This document shows, in pieces, positions 26,374 through 37,872 of a stretch of DNA of 64,000 bases. The notes below the pieces were generated by a model. That model was not told the origin of the DNA. It saw only the letters and a list, made by a program, of their open reading frames with translations, and made no database searches. The stretch covers positions 3,100,001 to 3,164,000 of the forward strand of contig NC_049562.1 of NCBI RefSeq assembly GCF_013368755.1, read 5' to 3'. Made by a program: the position numbers and the translations under genes. Every line of letters starts with the position of its first letter. Position 1 is the first letter of the stretch. Source of the DNA: Talaromyces rugulosus. Taxonomy: Eukaryota > Ascomycota > Eurotiomycetes > Eurotiales > Trichocomaceae.

Positions 26374-29300
26374 TTGCGGCCGTACCTACCCCGCAACCTT
26401 AGGGGCTCTAGAAGCGGGGATAGAGCGGCAAATAGGCATTATATGCCTGCAAGAGCCTTATATTGCTTATGACTTCTCCCACCCAGGCTATCTGCTGTAC
26501 TGGCCAGGGGGGGAGAAGCGGGATCAACGGGTGCTTATGGCCATCCGTAAAGACCTTATAGGGGCGGTTAGGGTCGAGAACCGCACTGATTTAGTAGACC
26601 ACCCCTATTTACAGGCCCTGGACATATGGGAAGCACCAATAATTAGCGGGCATGCCCCCCGACGCACTAGAATAGTCAACTGCTATGATGTGTGGATTGG
26701 GGCCAGTTACCGGTGGCAAGGGGCCTTCCCTAGACGACGCCGGGCCATCGAGGACGCAGACTGGGACCTGCTTATAGTGGGTAGGTGCCTATTAGTGGGT
26801 GATTTCAACGCCCATAGCCCTTCGTGGAACCCACTGGCCAAGGGCCGGGTTAACGCTGAGCCCTTGGAACAGCTTATAGAGCGGCACTCACTATATGTTA
26901 ATAACCCACTGGGGGAGGCCACACGCTATAAGAAGACCGAGGGGGTGTCAATTATTGATTTAGCGTTATCCTCGCCAACCCTAGGGCCTCTGCAAGCCTG
27001 GGAGGTGGATAAGGATAAGCCTACAACATCTGACCATGAGCTTATCGTCCTAGCCTGGGAAGCCCTAGAACCCCCCCCAGGAGGAATCTCCGGGGAGATT
27101 ACTGGGTGGCAGATAGAAGCTCTGCAGGTAAACGAGGAAGCCCTAAAGCTGGCCACAGCAGCTTGGGCCTCAGAGGCTGTAGGCCACCCCCCTCTTAGTG
27201 ATCAATGCACCGAGGAAGACCTTGCTAGAGAGGCCAATTGGGTGCAGGACACCCTAACCAGCGTACTCGATAGGCATGCCAAAGCAGTACGGCTTTGTGC
27301 ACGCTCTAAGCGGTGGTGGAAGCCAGAGCTGCGGCAAGCCCGGAGCTTATGGGCTGCAGCCCGCAAGCGGTGGCAGGCCCATGCCTGTACCGACACCGAA
27401 TTCAAGGCTGCAAGAACCGCTTATTACCATGAAATAAAGGCGGCTAAAAGGACCTGCTGGGAGGCCTTCCTTGCTGAGGGAGGCCCTGGGGGGAAGGAAG
27501 AGTGGAAAAAAGGTTCTAACCCCACTGGGAACCCTTTTCCCAAAGGCCCTAGGGATGGCCTGGAAAAGCCTTCTCCAGGAGATCCTAATAGGTGTTGGAT
27601 AGCCCTACAGTACACTAAGCCACGGACTAATCCCACCACCCCAGCACTCCAAGGCCCGGATCTAGGGGCTCCCCCTGCCACTACCATGGCCGATAAAGAA
27701 GCCCTAATCAGGGAAATGGCATTTCCTAACGCCCCCCGTAGCTCCCCTCCTGGGGAGCTGCCAGGTGGACAGGCCCACATGCTTATAACGCCAGAGCGGG
27801 TGCATCAGGCCCTATTCAGCCAGAGCATTAAGAAAGCTCCGGGGGCCGACAGGCTCAATTTTAAAGCATGCCGGCTACTCTGGGCACTAGACTCACCCCG
27901 AATCATAGGGATGGCTAGGCAGTGCTTTCGGCTTGGGGTGCACCCAGGGGCCTGGAAGACCGCTAAAGGCATCCTACTTCGGAAGCCAGGGAAGCCTGAT
28001 TACACCCAGGTGAAGGCCTGGAGGGTGATAAGCTTGCTTAGCTGCCTGGGCAAGGTTGTTGAGAAGCTGGCTGCAGGCCTTATAGCGGACTGGTGTGAGG
28101 CCCAGGGGGCTTTACACCCTGGACAAATGGGGTGCAGGCGGGGCCGTGGGGCTATTGACGCGGTGGCCTGCCTCGTGCAAACAGTGCACGAGGGATGGAC
28201 TCAAAAGCTTCTCACAGGCACTATCTTTATTGACGTTATGGGGGCCTTCGACCATGTTGACCCCTATAAGCTTAGTGAGGCTATGGAAGCTGCAGGCCTG
28301 GATAATGACCTTATAAGGTGGACCTTATCCTTCCTTACAAATAGAAGGGTCAGCCTCGTAATTGACGGTTATAAAGCCCCTGAACAGCCTATTGACTCAG
28401 GGCTGCCCCAGGGCTCACCGGTCTCCCCAATCCTCTTTCTTATCTATATCCGGGGTGTGTTTCAGGCTATGGAACAGCAGGTGCCAGGGATCAAGGCCCT
28501 GTCCTATGCCGATGACATAGGCCTGGTAGCCCAGGGAAGCTCGGTCTCTGAGATCTGCAGGCAGCTAGAAGCAGCGGCAAAAGCTGCTATTGAGTGGGGA
28601 CTGGCAAATAGCGTCAAATTCGACCCTAAAAAGACAGAGGCCATCCTATTCTCTAGGGCCACCAGCAGGGAACATAAAAATCAGGTCCAGGAAGCTAGGG
28701 TGCAGGTAGGAGACGCTTTAGTGGCATTCTCCCCAACAGCCATCCGGTGGTTAGGGGTCTTACTAGATCCAAAGCTTACCCTCAAAGCCCACTATAAGTA
28801 CCGCCTGCAAAAAGGTCAAAATACTGAAAGACGAGTGCGGGCACTGTGCAAGGCCCAGGGGCTCCCCCCAGGCCTGGCATGGCGAATCCAAAAGGCCACC
28901 GCGCAGTCAGTGGCGCTTTATGGGGCCGAGCTTTGGTGGCATGGGCAAAAGAACTGCCTAGAAGGACTGCAGGGCCTAATTAATAACCAGGCCCGGGCAG
29001 TCACAGGCATGCTGAAGTCCACCCCATTAGGACCGCTTATAAGGGAGGCAGCTTTGGAACCAGCAGAGGCCCTATTAGATAGTAAACAGCGGCGGTATGC
29101 CCTGAGACTCCTAGGACTCCCCCAGGGGCATCCAGCAGCAGAAATACTCCCCATAACGCTTAGGGAGGGAGACGCCCATGCACAGCCTGGAGAGCAGCCG
29201 CTAGAAGACCGAGCTTGGGCAACACCAACCCGCCGAGGCCCCTGGAAGCTGGGCATGGGCCTGGCCCGCAGGCTACGAGAGGCCTTGACCGCCGACCCCT

Positions 29301-30403
29301 CCCAGGGCTTTGAGCGTACAATAGAGCCTGGTAATAGGTCTATACCACTAGATTTCAGGATAGACTCCCCTGAAACCGCTATGCAATTAGCCTCAGACCC
29401 CCTAAGTGGGATAGGGAACACTGACCTTTACTCAGACGGTTCCAGGTTAGACGATCAGCGCGTAGGCGCTGCGGTAGCTTATAAGCCACTTATTGGCCCC
29501 TGGAGGTCGCGCCTAGCTCCCCTGGGCGCAGGCTTCGAAGTCTTTGATGCAGAACTAATAGGAGTAGTCGAAGCCCTAGAGTGGGCGCTGGCAGAGAATC
29601 TTAGAGGGCCAATTAGGGTGTTTCTCGATGCTCAAGCCGCTATAGGCAGGCTTCAGCATACCCAGCCAGGCCCTGGCCAAGCCCTGGCGCTGCGGGCACA
29701 TGATCTAGCCAAGGAACTGCAGGCCACCGGCCGCAGGGTTACTATATGCTGGGTGCCAGGCCATAAGGGGGTCCCAGGCAACGAAGAGGCCGATAAAGCC
29801 GCCAAGAAAGCTGCGGGGAAGCCCCGAACAGGCAAATACTCGGGCATCTCACTGGCACATGCTCAACGGGCCTGTACCGAAGCTTATAGAGCTGCCAGGG
29901 CCAACTGGCTTGCTGCAAAGCTTGCAAAGCGTGCCCAGCGGGCAAGCCAGGCCTACTATCCCCCCCGGGGATGGAAGCTTGACCCAATGTTGGCGAACAC
30001 CCCCAAGCACCTAGCGCGGCGATATTACCAGTTCAAGACTGGCCACGCACCAATTGGGGCCTATTTGCACCGAATTAAGGCCCGAGACTTCCCTAATTGC
30101 TTGGGGTGCTCTAGGGGGACTGAGACGGTAAGACACCTTCTTACAAACTGTCGACAGTGGTGCCACCAGCGGGAAAAACTATATGCCGGCTTGGCCGAAG
30201 CGGGGGTAAAGGCCCTGCAGGATAGCGAGCAGTGCCCCGAAGCACGCCTATTCCAGGACCCAAAGGCCACTACAGCGCTGCTGGCGTTTATAGGGGCCAT
30301 TAGGGAGCGAGAGGATAACCAACAGGCCTGGGAGCAGGCCTATAAGACTGATAATTGGGGCATTGAGGCCCTGGATGAGGGAGAGCGAGAGGGGGAAGGA
30401 TAG
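26354..30403 (+). CDS. LINE ORF2: endonuclease, reverse transcriptase, RNase H
   Basis: An open frame of 1,349 residues from the ATG at 26354. This start is preferred over the upstream in-frame ATG at 26195 because homology to AP-type endonuclease starts there and it overlaps the ORF1 stop by 20 bases. Domains: EEP endonuclease (LQEP about 32-35, GDFNAH about 149-154, SDH about 226-228), which nicks the target DNA; RT with Asp627 in IDVMGAFDHV and YADD at 718-721; RNase H with YSDGS (Asp1028), a DAEL block and a DAQAA block, and WVPGHKG; and a C-terminal C-x2-C-x8-H-x4-C finger (Cys1249, Cys1252, His1261, Cys1266). All catalytic signatures are present and no stop interrupts it. It carries out target-primed reverse transcription. 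Whether it is still made depends on silencing and on translation after the broken ORF1. Confidence 0.93.
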   Translation: MLIIQHNCGRTYPATLGALEAGIERQIGIICLQEPYIAYDFSHPGYLLYWPGGEKRDQRVLMAIRKDLIGAVRVENRTDLVDHPYLQALDIWEAPIISGHAPRRTRIVNCYDVWIGASYRWQGAFPRRRRAIEDADWDLLIVGRCLLVGDFNAHSPSWNPLAKGRVNAEPLEQLIERHSLYVNNPLGEATRYKKTEGVSIIDLALSSPTLGPLQAWEVDKDKPTTSDHELIVLAWEALEPPPGGISGEITGWQIEALQVNEEALKLATAAWASEAVGHPPLSDQCTEEDLAREANWVQDTLTSVLDRHAKAVRLCARSKRWWKPELRQARSLWAAARKRWQAHACTDTEFKAARTAYYHEIKAAKRTCWEAFLAEGGPGGKEEWKKGSNPTGNPFPKGPRDGLEKPSPGDPNRCWIALQYTKPRTNPTTPALQGPDLGAPPATTMADKEALIREMAFPNAPRSSPPGELPGGQAHMLITPERVHQALFSQSIKKAPGADRLNFKACRLLWALDSPRIIGMARQCFRLGVHPGAWKTAKGILLRKPGKPDYTQVKAWRVISLLSCLGKVVEKLAAGLIADWCEAQGALHPGQMGCRRGRGAIDAVACLVQTVHEGWTQKLLTGTIFIDVMGAFDHVDPYKLSEAMEAAGLDNDLIRWTLSFLTNRRVSLVIDGYKAPEQPIDSGLPQGSPVSPILFLIYIRGVFQAMEQQVPGIKALSYADDIGLVAQGSSVSEICRQLEAAAKAAIEWGLANSVKFDPKKTEAILFSRATSREHKNQVQEARVQVGDALVAFSPTAIRWLGVLLDPKLTLKAHYKYRLQKGQNTERRVRALCKAQGLPPGLAWRIQKATAQSVALYGAELWWHGQKNCLEGLQGLINNQARAVTGMLKSTPLGPLIREAALEPAEALLDSKQRRYALRLLGLPQGHPAAEILPITLREGDAHAQPGEQPLEDRAWATPTRRGPWKLGMGLARRLREALTADPSQGFERTIEPGNRSIPLDFRIDSPETAMQLASDPLSGIGNTDLYSDGSRLDDQRVGAAVAYKPLIGPWRSRLAPLGAGFEVFDAELIGVVEALEWALAENLRGPIRVFLDAQAAIGRLQHTQPGPGQALALRAHDLAKELQATGRRVTICWVPGHKGVPGNEEADKAAKKAAGKPRTGKYSGISLAHAQRACTEAYRAARANWLAAKLAKRAQRASQAYYPPRGWKLDPMLANTPKHLARRYYQFKTGHAPIGAYLHRIKARDFPNCLGCSRGTETVRHLLTNCRQWCHQREKLYAGLAEAGVKALQDSEQCPEARLFQDPKATTALLAFIGAIREREDNQQAWEQAYKTDNWGIEALDEGEREGEG

Positions 30404-30691
30404 CGGGCAGGGGCGGCCCGCTATTGTAGGCAACGCCCAAACGTTAGTGGCCATAAGGAGGGGGTAGTGGTTGCCACCCACTATAAGCCCCCGAATCGTC
30501 CTGCGCATATAAGTGGCTTGGGGCGAGGAAAGTGCAAGATACCTTGAAAGCATGGATCCAATGGGGGTAGAGGCACCGGTTTATAGGGGGCAACCCCTAT
30601 AAGCAGGCCTAATCCACACGAATCGCTGTCTGTCATAGCCTAGGGCTCGGTATAGACGTTAAATTTGATTAAATAATAATAATAATAATAA
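30404..30691 (+). other. 3' untranslated region and (TAA)n tail of LINE copy 1
   Basis: GC-rich non-coding end of the LINE, shared with copy 2 (48254-48538). It includes the block CTAGGGCTCGGTATAGACG just before the tail. The tail is ATAA/TAA repeats here and TAAA repeats in copy 2. Confidence 0.85.
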
Positions 30692-30704
30692 TAAATTTTA
30701 ATAG
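30692..30704. repeat. Right target-site duplication of LINE copy 1
   Basis: Second copy of TAAATTTTAATAG. The sequence after it (from 30705) matches element D just after its own single copy at 21876-21888. Confidence 0.88.
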
Positions 30705-33700
30705 ATAATACTACTATTATACTATAATAATACTATTTAAATTATAATCTTTAAGAATATATTTAAAAAAGAAATCTAGATAAAACTTATTAAATTTAAC
30801 TGATTTAATAATATTAATAGATTTATTAAGATGATAGTTAAGATTAATAATAAACTGTTTAAAATTAAACAGAAGCGATAAGAGTTTTAAAGATAAAAGA
30901 AAGTTAAAAAATTTCTTTAATATATTAACATATTGATAAAATAAAGAACCTAATATAATAAGGATAATAATATTAAAATACAGCTTAATAACATAATTAA
31001 TAAAGAAGAAATAGCTAAGTATAAAGAAAATAAAGCTTATTACAAGTATAGACAAAAAGAATACTTTATATAATAATATTAATTAGAATAAAACAGACAG
31101 AACAGTAATACTAGTTTTTAAAAAATAATAATAGTTTATTAATAAATTATAGTTATATACCAGATAATTATGATTTTTTTAAATAGTAAAGAAAAGAAGT
31201 TAGAAAATAAATAGATTAATAAAGTCAAAGACTTCTAGGAATTAATATTAGAAAAAGAAATATATAATACGCTTAAGAATTTTAAGCTAGAAAATAGCTC
31301 TAGATAATCTAAGAAACGCTTTAGATAGAGTTTAGAAAAAGTATAACCTCATTTACGATAAAATTAAAAGAAAGAACTAATTAGAGAACTTTATAGAGAC
31401 GATTAATATAGTAAAACTATTAGATAGTATATTAATGATTTTTTATTAAAAAATAAAAACTAATATTCCTTAACATTTTAAAATAGTAGAAAAGATAAAG
31501 AAGTTAACTATAAAAATTTAGATTAAGAATTAGATATTCTATAATAATTATAGTTAATAAGAATAACTAATCTTAGAAAAAATGCTATAAAAGCAATTAA
31601 CTAAGTAAATAAAATAATTAGACTATTCTAGAAACAATTATTAATTATAAAAAAAGAATAAGATTCAGTCCTAAGAACTAATATAACAGTTCTAAGAATA
31701 AGAATTAAGATTCTAGAAATAAGCAAAAAAGAACTAGAAATAGACAATAAAAACTTTAAAATAATAAAAGAATTTTTTAAAATTAACTATAAAGAACTAA
31801 AACAAGAATACAGTTATAAACCATCTAAATTAGTATATTGAGAAGACTTTATTTAAATATACTAATAATATATCCTTAAATACAAAAAATGCCATGAGTA
31901 GATATTTTATAAATATAATATATATAGAAAAAAAAACATCATACTTATAAATAAATTTAAATATATTTTATTTATTAAAAGAATATAATTATATTATTTA
32001 ATACTTAAATATATTGAAAAATATTTATATATATACTATCCACAATATAAAAAATATTATTATAAGAAAATATACTAAACATAATATTATAAATTAAGTT
32101 ATCTAACTTATCTCAAAAAAAAGAAAAAAAATAAATAGAAGCTAATAGCACTAATAATTATCTATTAATCTATCCTAGACTATCTAAAGAGCTAGAATAA
32201 ATATTAGTGCTATATAGAAAAAATTTAATATCTTTTCTATAATAGTATTAAAACTAATCAATGCTATACTAAAAAATATCTATATTATAAAGAATAAGTT
32301 ATCTATACTAATAAAGATTAAACTAAAATTACTCTATCACAGAAATAATATCTTAAAAAATATAAAAAAAGATATTATCTTATTACTATAACTATTAAGA
32401 CAAGAGAAACTATAATTATTATTAAAGAAATAATTAATAAATATAAAGCCAAGTTACTCTTTAACTTAAAAGTATTAATAAATTATATTAGTAAGATATA
32501 TATTAAGAAAAATAGAATCTAAATATATAAAATAAATCTATAATATACTATATAAAATTTTAAAAAATAAATTATAATTAAAGGATTTATATAATAAACT
32601 AAAAATATTATACTTAAATTAGAAAAACATAAAGAAAGTATCTAATTAGATTTAAATCTGTTTAAATAAAAAGATTTTAATATTATACTTAGAATAATAT
32701 AGCTATAAAAATATAATCTTATCATTAACTAGAAATATAAGATAGTATTAATAAATCTAAAGATACTACAAACAAAGCAAATAGAGATTAAACTAAACTA
32801 ATAATTAAAGATAAAATATACTAAAGAAATAAATAAAATAGACTAATAAATTAAAATATAAAAGAAACTAAAAGAAATCTATAAAAAAGAATTAAAGAAA
32901 GTACTTAACAAGCTATTAAAAAAATATTAAGACTTTATTAAATTATTTATAAAAAAAGAATACTAACTACTATAATATAAAAAAAAATATGAAGTAGAAA
33001 TATCTTTTAAAATAAGAATATAGGTATTATAAGTTAAGTAATAATAAATTTTATAAAATAAACTCTAAACTACTAAGGAATTTATTAAGAAATTCTTAGC
33101 AGCTGATTATATTAGAGAATTAAAAATAAAGACTTTTATATAAATAATATTTATATTAAAATATAATAGATTATTATAAATAATCATCAACTACTAAAAA
33201 TTAAATAATATAACTAAAGATAATATAAATAAAATATTATATTCAGAATAGAAGAGAGATTTATTATAAGGCGTAAAAATTATAACAATATTTAATATTA
33301 AATAAGGATACTATAATCTATAAATAAAAAATGATAATATCTAGAAAATAATATTTCTTATAGACTTAGGACTATATAAATAGCTAGTAACGCCTATAGG
33401 ACTTAAATAGCTATTAATAAAATTTATAAAATTTATAATCTATATCCTATAAAAATATTTTAATTTTTTTATTATAGTATATTTTAATAATATTATAATC
33501 TATTTAAAAGACTTAAAGAAATATAATAACTATATATAACTAGTTATAATAAAACTTATAAAAGCAGAATTAACTCTTAAAATTAAAAAATATAAATTTA
33601 ACATTATATAAGTTAACTATCTAGGAATAATATATATAATAAACAGATTAAAAATACTGAAAAAAAAAATAGATATTATCCTTAAATAGCTAATTTTAAT

Positions 33701-36700
33701 GAATATTTATAATATATAATCTTTTCTTAGAGCTAGTAAATATATTTAATAATATTTTAAGAAATACTTAAATATTATAATACTAATAATAGAATTATTA
33801 AAAAAAGATAAACTATTTAATTAAATAATAAGAAGACAATAATTTTTTAAAAATATTAAAAAACTTATTAAAATTATGTTAATTTTATAACTATTTAATC
33901 TAGAATTATAAAGTATTCTATGAATAGATATATCTAGATATACTTTTAAAGTAATCTATAAATAAATTAATAAAAAAAGAGAAATATAGATTGTTATATT
34001 CTACTTAAGAAAGTTTATATTAGTAGAAATTAACTATAATATCTATAACTAAGAATTACTTATAATAATTTAAGCATTTTAATAATAGCGATATTATCTC
34101 TAAAAAGTAAAATATAAAGTAATTATTAAAAGTAATTATTATAATTTAAAATACTTTATAATAACAAAAGAATTATCTAGAAGATAAATATAATAGGCTA
34201 AAGAACTAGCTAAATTTAATTATAAGATTGAACATATTCTAGAAAAATAAAATATAGCTATAGATATATTGAGCAGATAACTAGATTATGTAATCAGGAT
34301 AGAACTCCTTAAGATAAACATTCTATAAAAAGAATTAGGAGTTCTATGCTATAATTATAATATAATCATTACAACCGCAATAAAAGTTGTTGATAAAGAA
34401 TTATAAGCTGGATAAGTTACAAAAAATATTCAGAAAAGCTTAGTGATATAGAATAGAATGATTATAGTATCATAGAATATAACTATAGAAGTTATTCAGT
34501 AATACTATAATCCTTTTATAAAAGGGTATTAAGGAGTTAAAAGAATAGTTGAAATAATTACTTGAATATTCTATTTTTTTTATATATAAAAAAGGGTTAA
34601 GAATTATATTAGAAACTATAATGAATATAATAGAAATAAAGCAGTATATTATAAATTTTTTAAAAAAATATAAATACTAGAAGTACTAAAAGAAGTATAG
34701 AAAAATATTATTATTAACTTTATCTAAAGATTACTATAGTCTAAAGATCTAATAACAAGAGTTATTTATACTAATACTATAATAATAATTAACTAATTTA
34801 TAAAATATATTATTTTAAAACTAATATTAAAAAATATAATAGTAAAATAATATATAAAATTTATATTATAAAAAGTTTTTATATAGACTAGATTATTAAA
34901 TAAACTTATTATAGACTAAGACAAATTATTTATATCTAAATATTAGTAAATAATTATAAAAGTATATAGAATATATTATAAATTATTAATTATAAATTAC
35001 CAACAGACTAATAGCTAGTCTAAAAGAATAATTTAAATAGTTAAATAATATTTTTAATATTATTTAGATTAAAAATAAAATAATTAGATAAAACTGCTAC
35101 TATTAGCATAATTTATATTAAATAATATAGAAAATACTATAATAAAATAAGTTCTATATTTTATAAATCTTGAACAATACCTAAAAATAATATAGTCTAA
35201 AGTACTATAAAAAGAATTATCTAAAGCTATAATAATATAAGCTAATAAACTACAAATATTCTATTAGATAATATTAAAAGATATTAAATAGACTAAAAAC
35301 TAAATAAAGATCTATTATAATAAGAAGTATAAGAATACACTAATCTTTAAAAAAAAAAAGAAAGTTTATTTATTATAATAAATAATTAGATAGAAAAAAT
35401 TTAATATTTTAAGTAAGAGATTAAATAACAAACTTAATATTATTAAATATAGATCTTTTATAATTTAAAAAAAACTTACTAATAATAATTATAAACTTTA
35501 ACTATTAATAAAAATAAAAATATACTTAGTATTCTATATTTTATTATTAAAATTAATTAAAAATCTAGAAAATAGTAACAACGAAACAACTAAAAATAAA
35601 TATAAAGTTAAAAATATTTTAAAAAGAAAATTAGTAAATAGAAAAATCTTTTATTTAATTAGCTAAAAAGAATATAGACTTAAATATAATTTATAGAAAC
35701 TAGTTAGATATTTAAATTACTCTAAAAAGATTTAAGTATTTTACTAGAAAAAAATTTAGAGAAGATATAGTTAAACTTGTTATTAAATAATATAAAAAAC
35801 TTTTAAATAATAATTATAATTATTTTATTTAATTTTTATAACTTAATCTTTTATTTCTATTTCTTTTTTTTCTTTTTTTTTAGATACTCTAACTTTTTTA
35901 TATTTTTAATATCTATTTAAATAAATTAACTGATATATTTCTAAAATAGTTTTTACTACTTTTTAAAATAAAAAAATTTTGTTAAAATTATTTTTTTATC
36001 TTTTTTAATCTTTTTTTAAGTAGCTAATAACTTCTTCTAAGCTAAATCTAAAGATACTATTTTAATATAATAATTATAATCACTATAAATATACTTATTA
36101 CAATATTTTAAAATTTCTAACTTAATATATGATTTTCTTAAAAAAATATACTTATAGCAAAAGAAAAAAAAAATAATCTTAATTTTAATAATATAGATAA
36201 ACAGATTATTTTTATTAATATTTTGCTTTAATAATATAATTAGAATATCATTATCAAGAATATTAATAAGAAAGAAATTAGCCTATTTAAGTAACAAAGG
36301 CCTGTAACTATTTATAAAACTATTAAGATACCAGCCTTTAAAGAAAAGAATTATTATAAGAATTATAAATACTTAGCTAATCAATAAATAGTGAATACTA
36401 CTTATATAAATAAGCTGTCTAAAACTTCTATAGAGTAGACTTACTAATTATAGAAATAAAAACAGAAATGACTATATAGGAACTTATATAATCTAAATAG
36501 TATAGATATATTAATTCAGTAAAGATATACCAAGTAAATATATATTTTAATAGTATAGCTATATTATTTCTATATAGATATACTTAGTATAGAACTATTT
36601 ATTCTATATAAGTATACTTAATATAGATACATTCTAATAGTATATATGTACTATACTAGTAAAAGTATATTATAATATATAACTATATGGTTAATAGAAT

Positions 36701-37000
36701 AAGACTATACTAAGAAACTATATTAATAATATAGTTAAGCAAAGCTTGATTATACTTAGTATATTTAAGATTAACTATATAAAAATATTTATTTATTATT
36801 ATATATCTAGTTTATTATATTTTATTCTTTTAAATAAATAATATATTACTATTATTTTTCAATATACTTTATAGTCTATTATTGCAATAGTACTTTACTT
36901 ATTCTAAGATTACTTTACACAACCTTCTCATCTTGCCTTCTGTTAGCAGAATACCTACCCTGATTCACATCTTGGTGACGAGTTGTTGAACCGATTGACA
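30705..37000 (+). mobile_element. Element E, right part (gag to 3' LTR), RIPed
   Basis: Continuation of E after the LINE. Readable remnants in order: gag; protease (about 32400-32700); RT (about 33080-33560, with a TIFNIK-like block and a VYFNNIIIYSK block for the YxDD site); RNase H (about 33900-34300); integrase (about 34560-35200); and a C-terminal chromodomain-like block (about 35590-35730). This makes E a chromovirus of the same broad group as A and D. Stops of TAA/TAG type occur every few codons. The minus-strand open frame 30717-31055 is not a gene. Confidence 0.85.
36352..37000 (+). repeat. 3' LTR of element E
   Basis: 649 bp, ending GAACCGATTGACA at 37000 just before the TAAAC duplication. 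The last 100 bases retain GC content. A purine-rich tract (about 36339-36350) precedes it. Confidence 0.88.
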
Positions 37001-37872
37001 TAAACCATCTAAATCAATATATTAGGAAGACTCTATTTAGATATACCAACAACATATCCTTAAATATAAAAAATATCATAAGTAGATATTCTATAACTAT
37101 GATATGCACAGAAAAAAGAATATTATACTTATAAATAAATTTAAATACATCTTACTTATCAAAGAAATATAGTTATGCTATCTAATACTTAGATATATTA
37201 AAAGATATTTATATATATATTACCTATAATATAGAAAACATTATTATAAGAAGATACACTAAATACAATACTATAAGTCAAAATATCTAACTTACCTTAA
37301 AAAAAAAAAAAAGAATAAATAGAAACTAATAGTACTAATAATTATCTATCAACCTATTCTAGATTATCTAAAAAATTAGAATGAATATTGGTGCTATATA
37401 GAAGAAATTTAATATTTTTTCTATAATAATATTAAAACTGACGAATACTATACAAAAAAATATCTATATTATAAAAAATAAGTCATCTATACCAATAAAG
37501 ATTAGACTAAAATTATTCTATTATAGAAATAATATCTTAAAAGACATAGAAAGAGACACCATTTTATTGCTATAACTATCAAAATAAGAGAAACTGTAAT
37601 TATTATTAAAAGAATAATTAATAGATATAAAGCTAAATTACTCTTTAACTCAGAAGTATTAATAAATTATATTAGCAAAGTATATATTAGGAAAAATAGA
37701 ATTTAAATATATAAGATAAATTTATAATACACTATATAAAATTTTAAAGAATAAATTATAATCAAAGGATTTGTATAATAAACTAAAAATATTATAATTA
37801 AATTAGAAGAACATAAAGAAAGTATTTAACTAGATTTAAGTCTGTTTAAATAAAAGAATTTCAATGTAATAC
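37001..37872 (+). mobile_element. Element D, right part (gag end and protease), RIPed
   Basis: Continuation of D after E; it matches E from about 31816 to 32690. The retropepsin remnant is readable (LLFNSE where active enzymes have a DSG-type motif). It breaks off at 37872 where element F begins, so the D pol genes and 3' LTR are not seen in the window. Confidence 0.8.

Larger units (their letters stand above)
24401..30704 (+). mobile_element. LINE (RNase H-bearing, Tad1/I-like non-LTR retrotransposon) copy 1, near intact
   Basis: A full-length non-LTR element of about 6.3 kb with a 40-base 5' leader, ORF1, ORF2 and a 3' untranslated region ending in a (TAA)n tail (about 30669-30691). A 13-bp direct repeat, TAAATTTTAATAG, flanks it at 24388-24400 and 30692-30704. 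The homologous stretch of D at 21876-21888 shows the site once, without insertion. The element is GC-rich and shows no RIP load, whereas its host E is heavily RIPed, so it inserted after RIP of E. It has only one visible coding defect, a one-base frameshift in ORF1. Relation to the Tad1/I groups is inferred from the domain order endonuclease-RT-RNase H-CCHC. Confidence 0.93.

Noticed and set aside
24959..30553. Many open frames on the minus strand and alternative frames across LINE copy 1
   Set aside because: They are shadows of the GC-rich ORF1 and ORF2. None has a recognisable domain.
30669..30691. (TAA)n run as an independent microsatellite
   Set aside because: It is the 3' tail of LINE copy 1, immediately followed by the target duplication.
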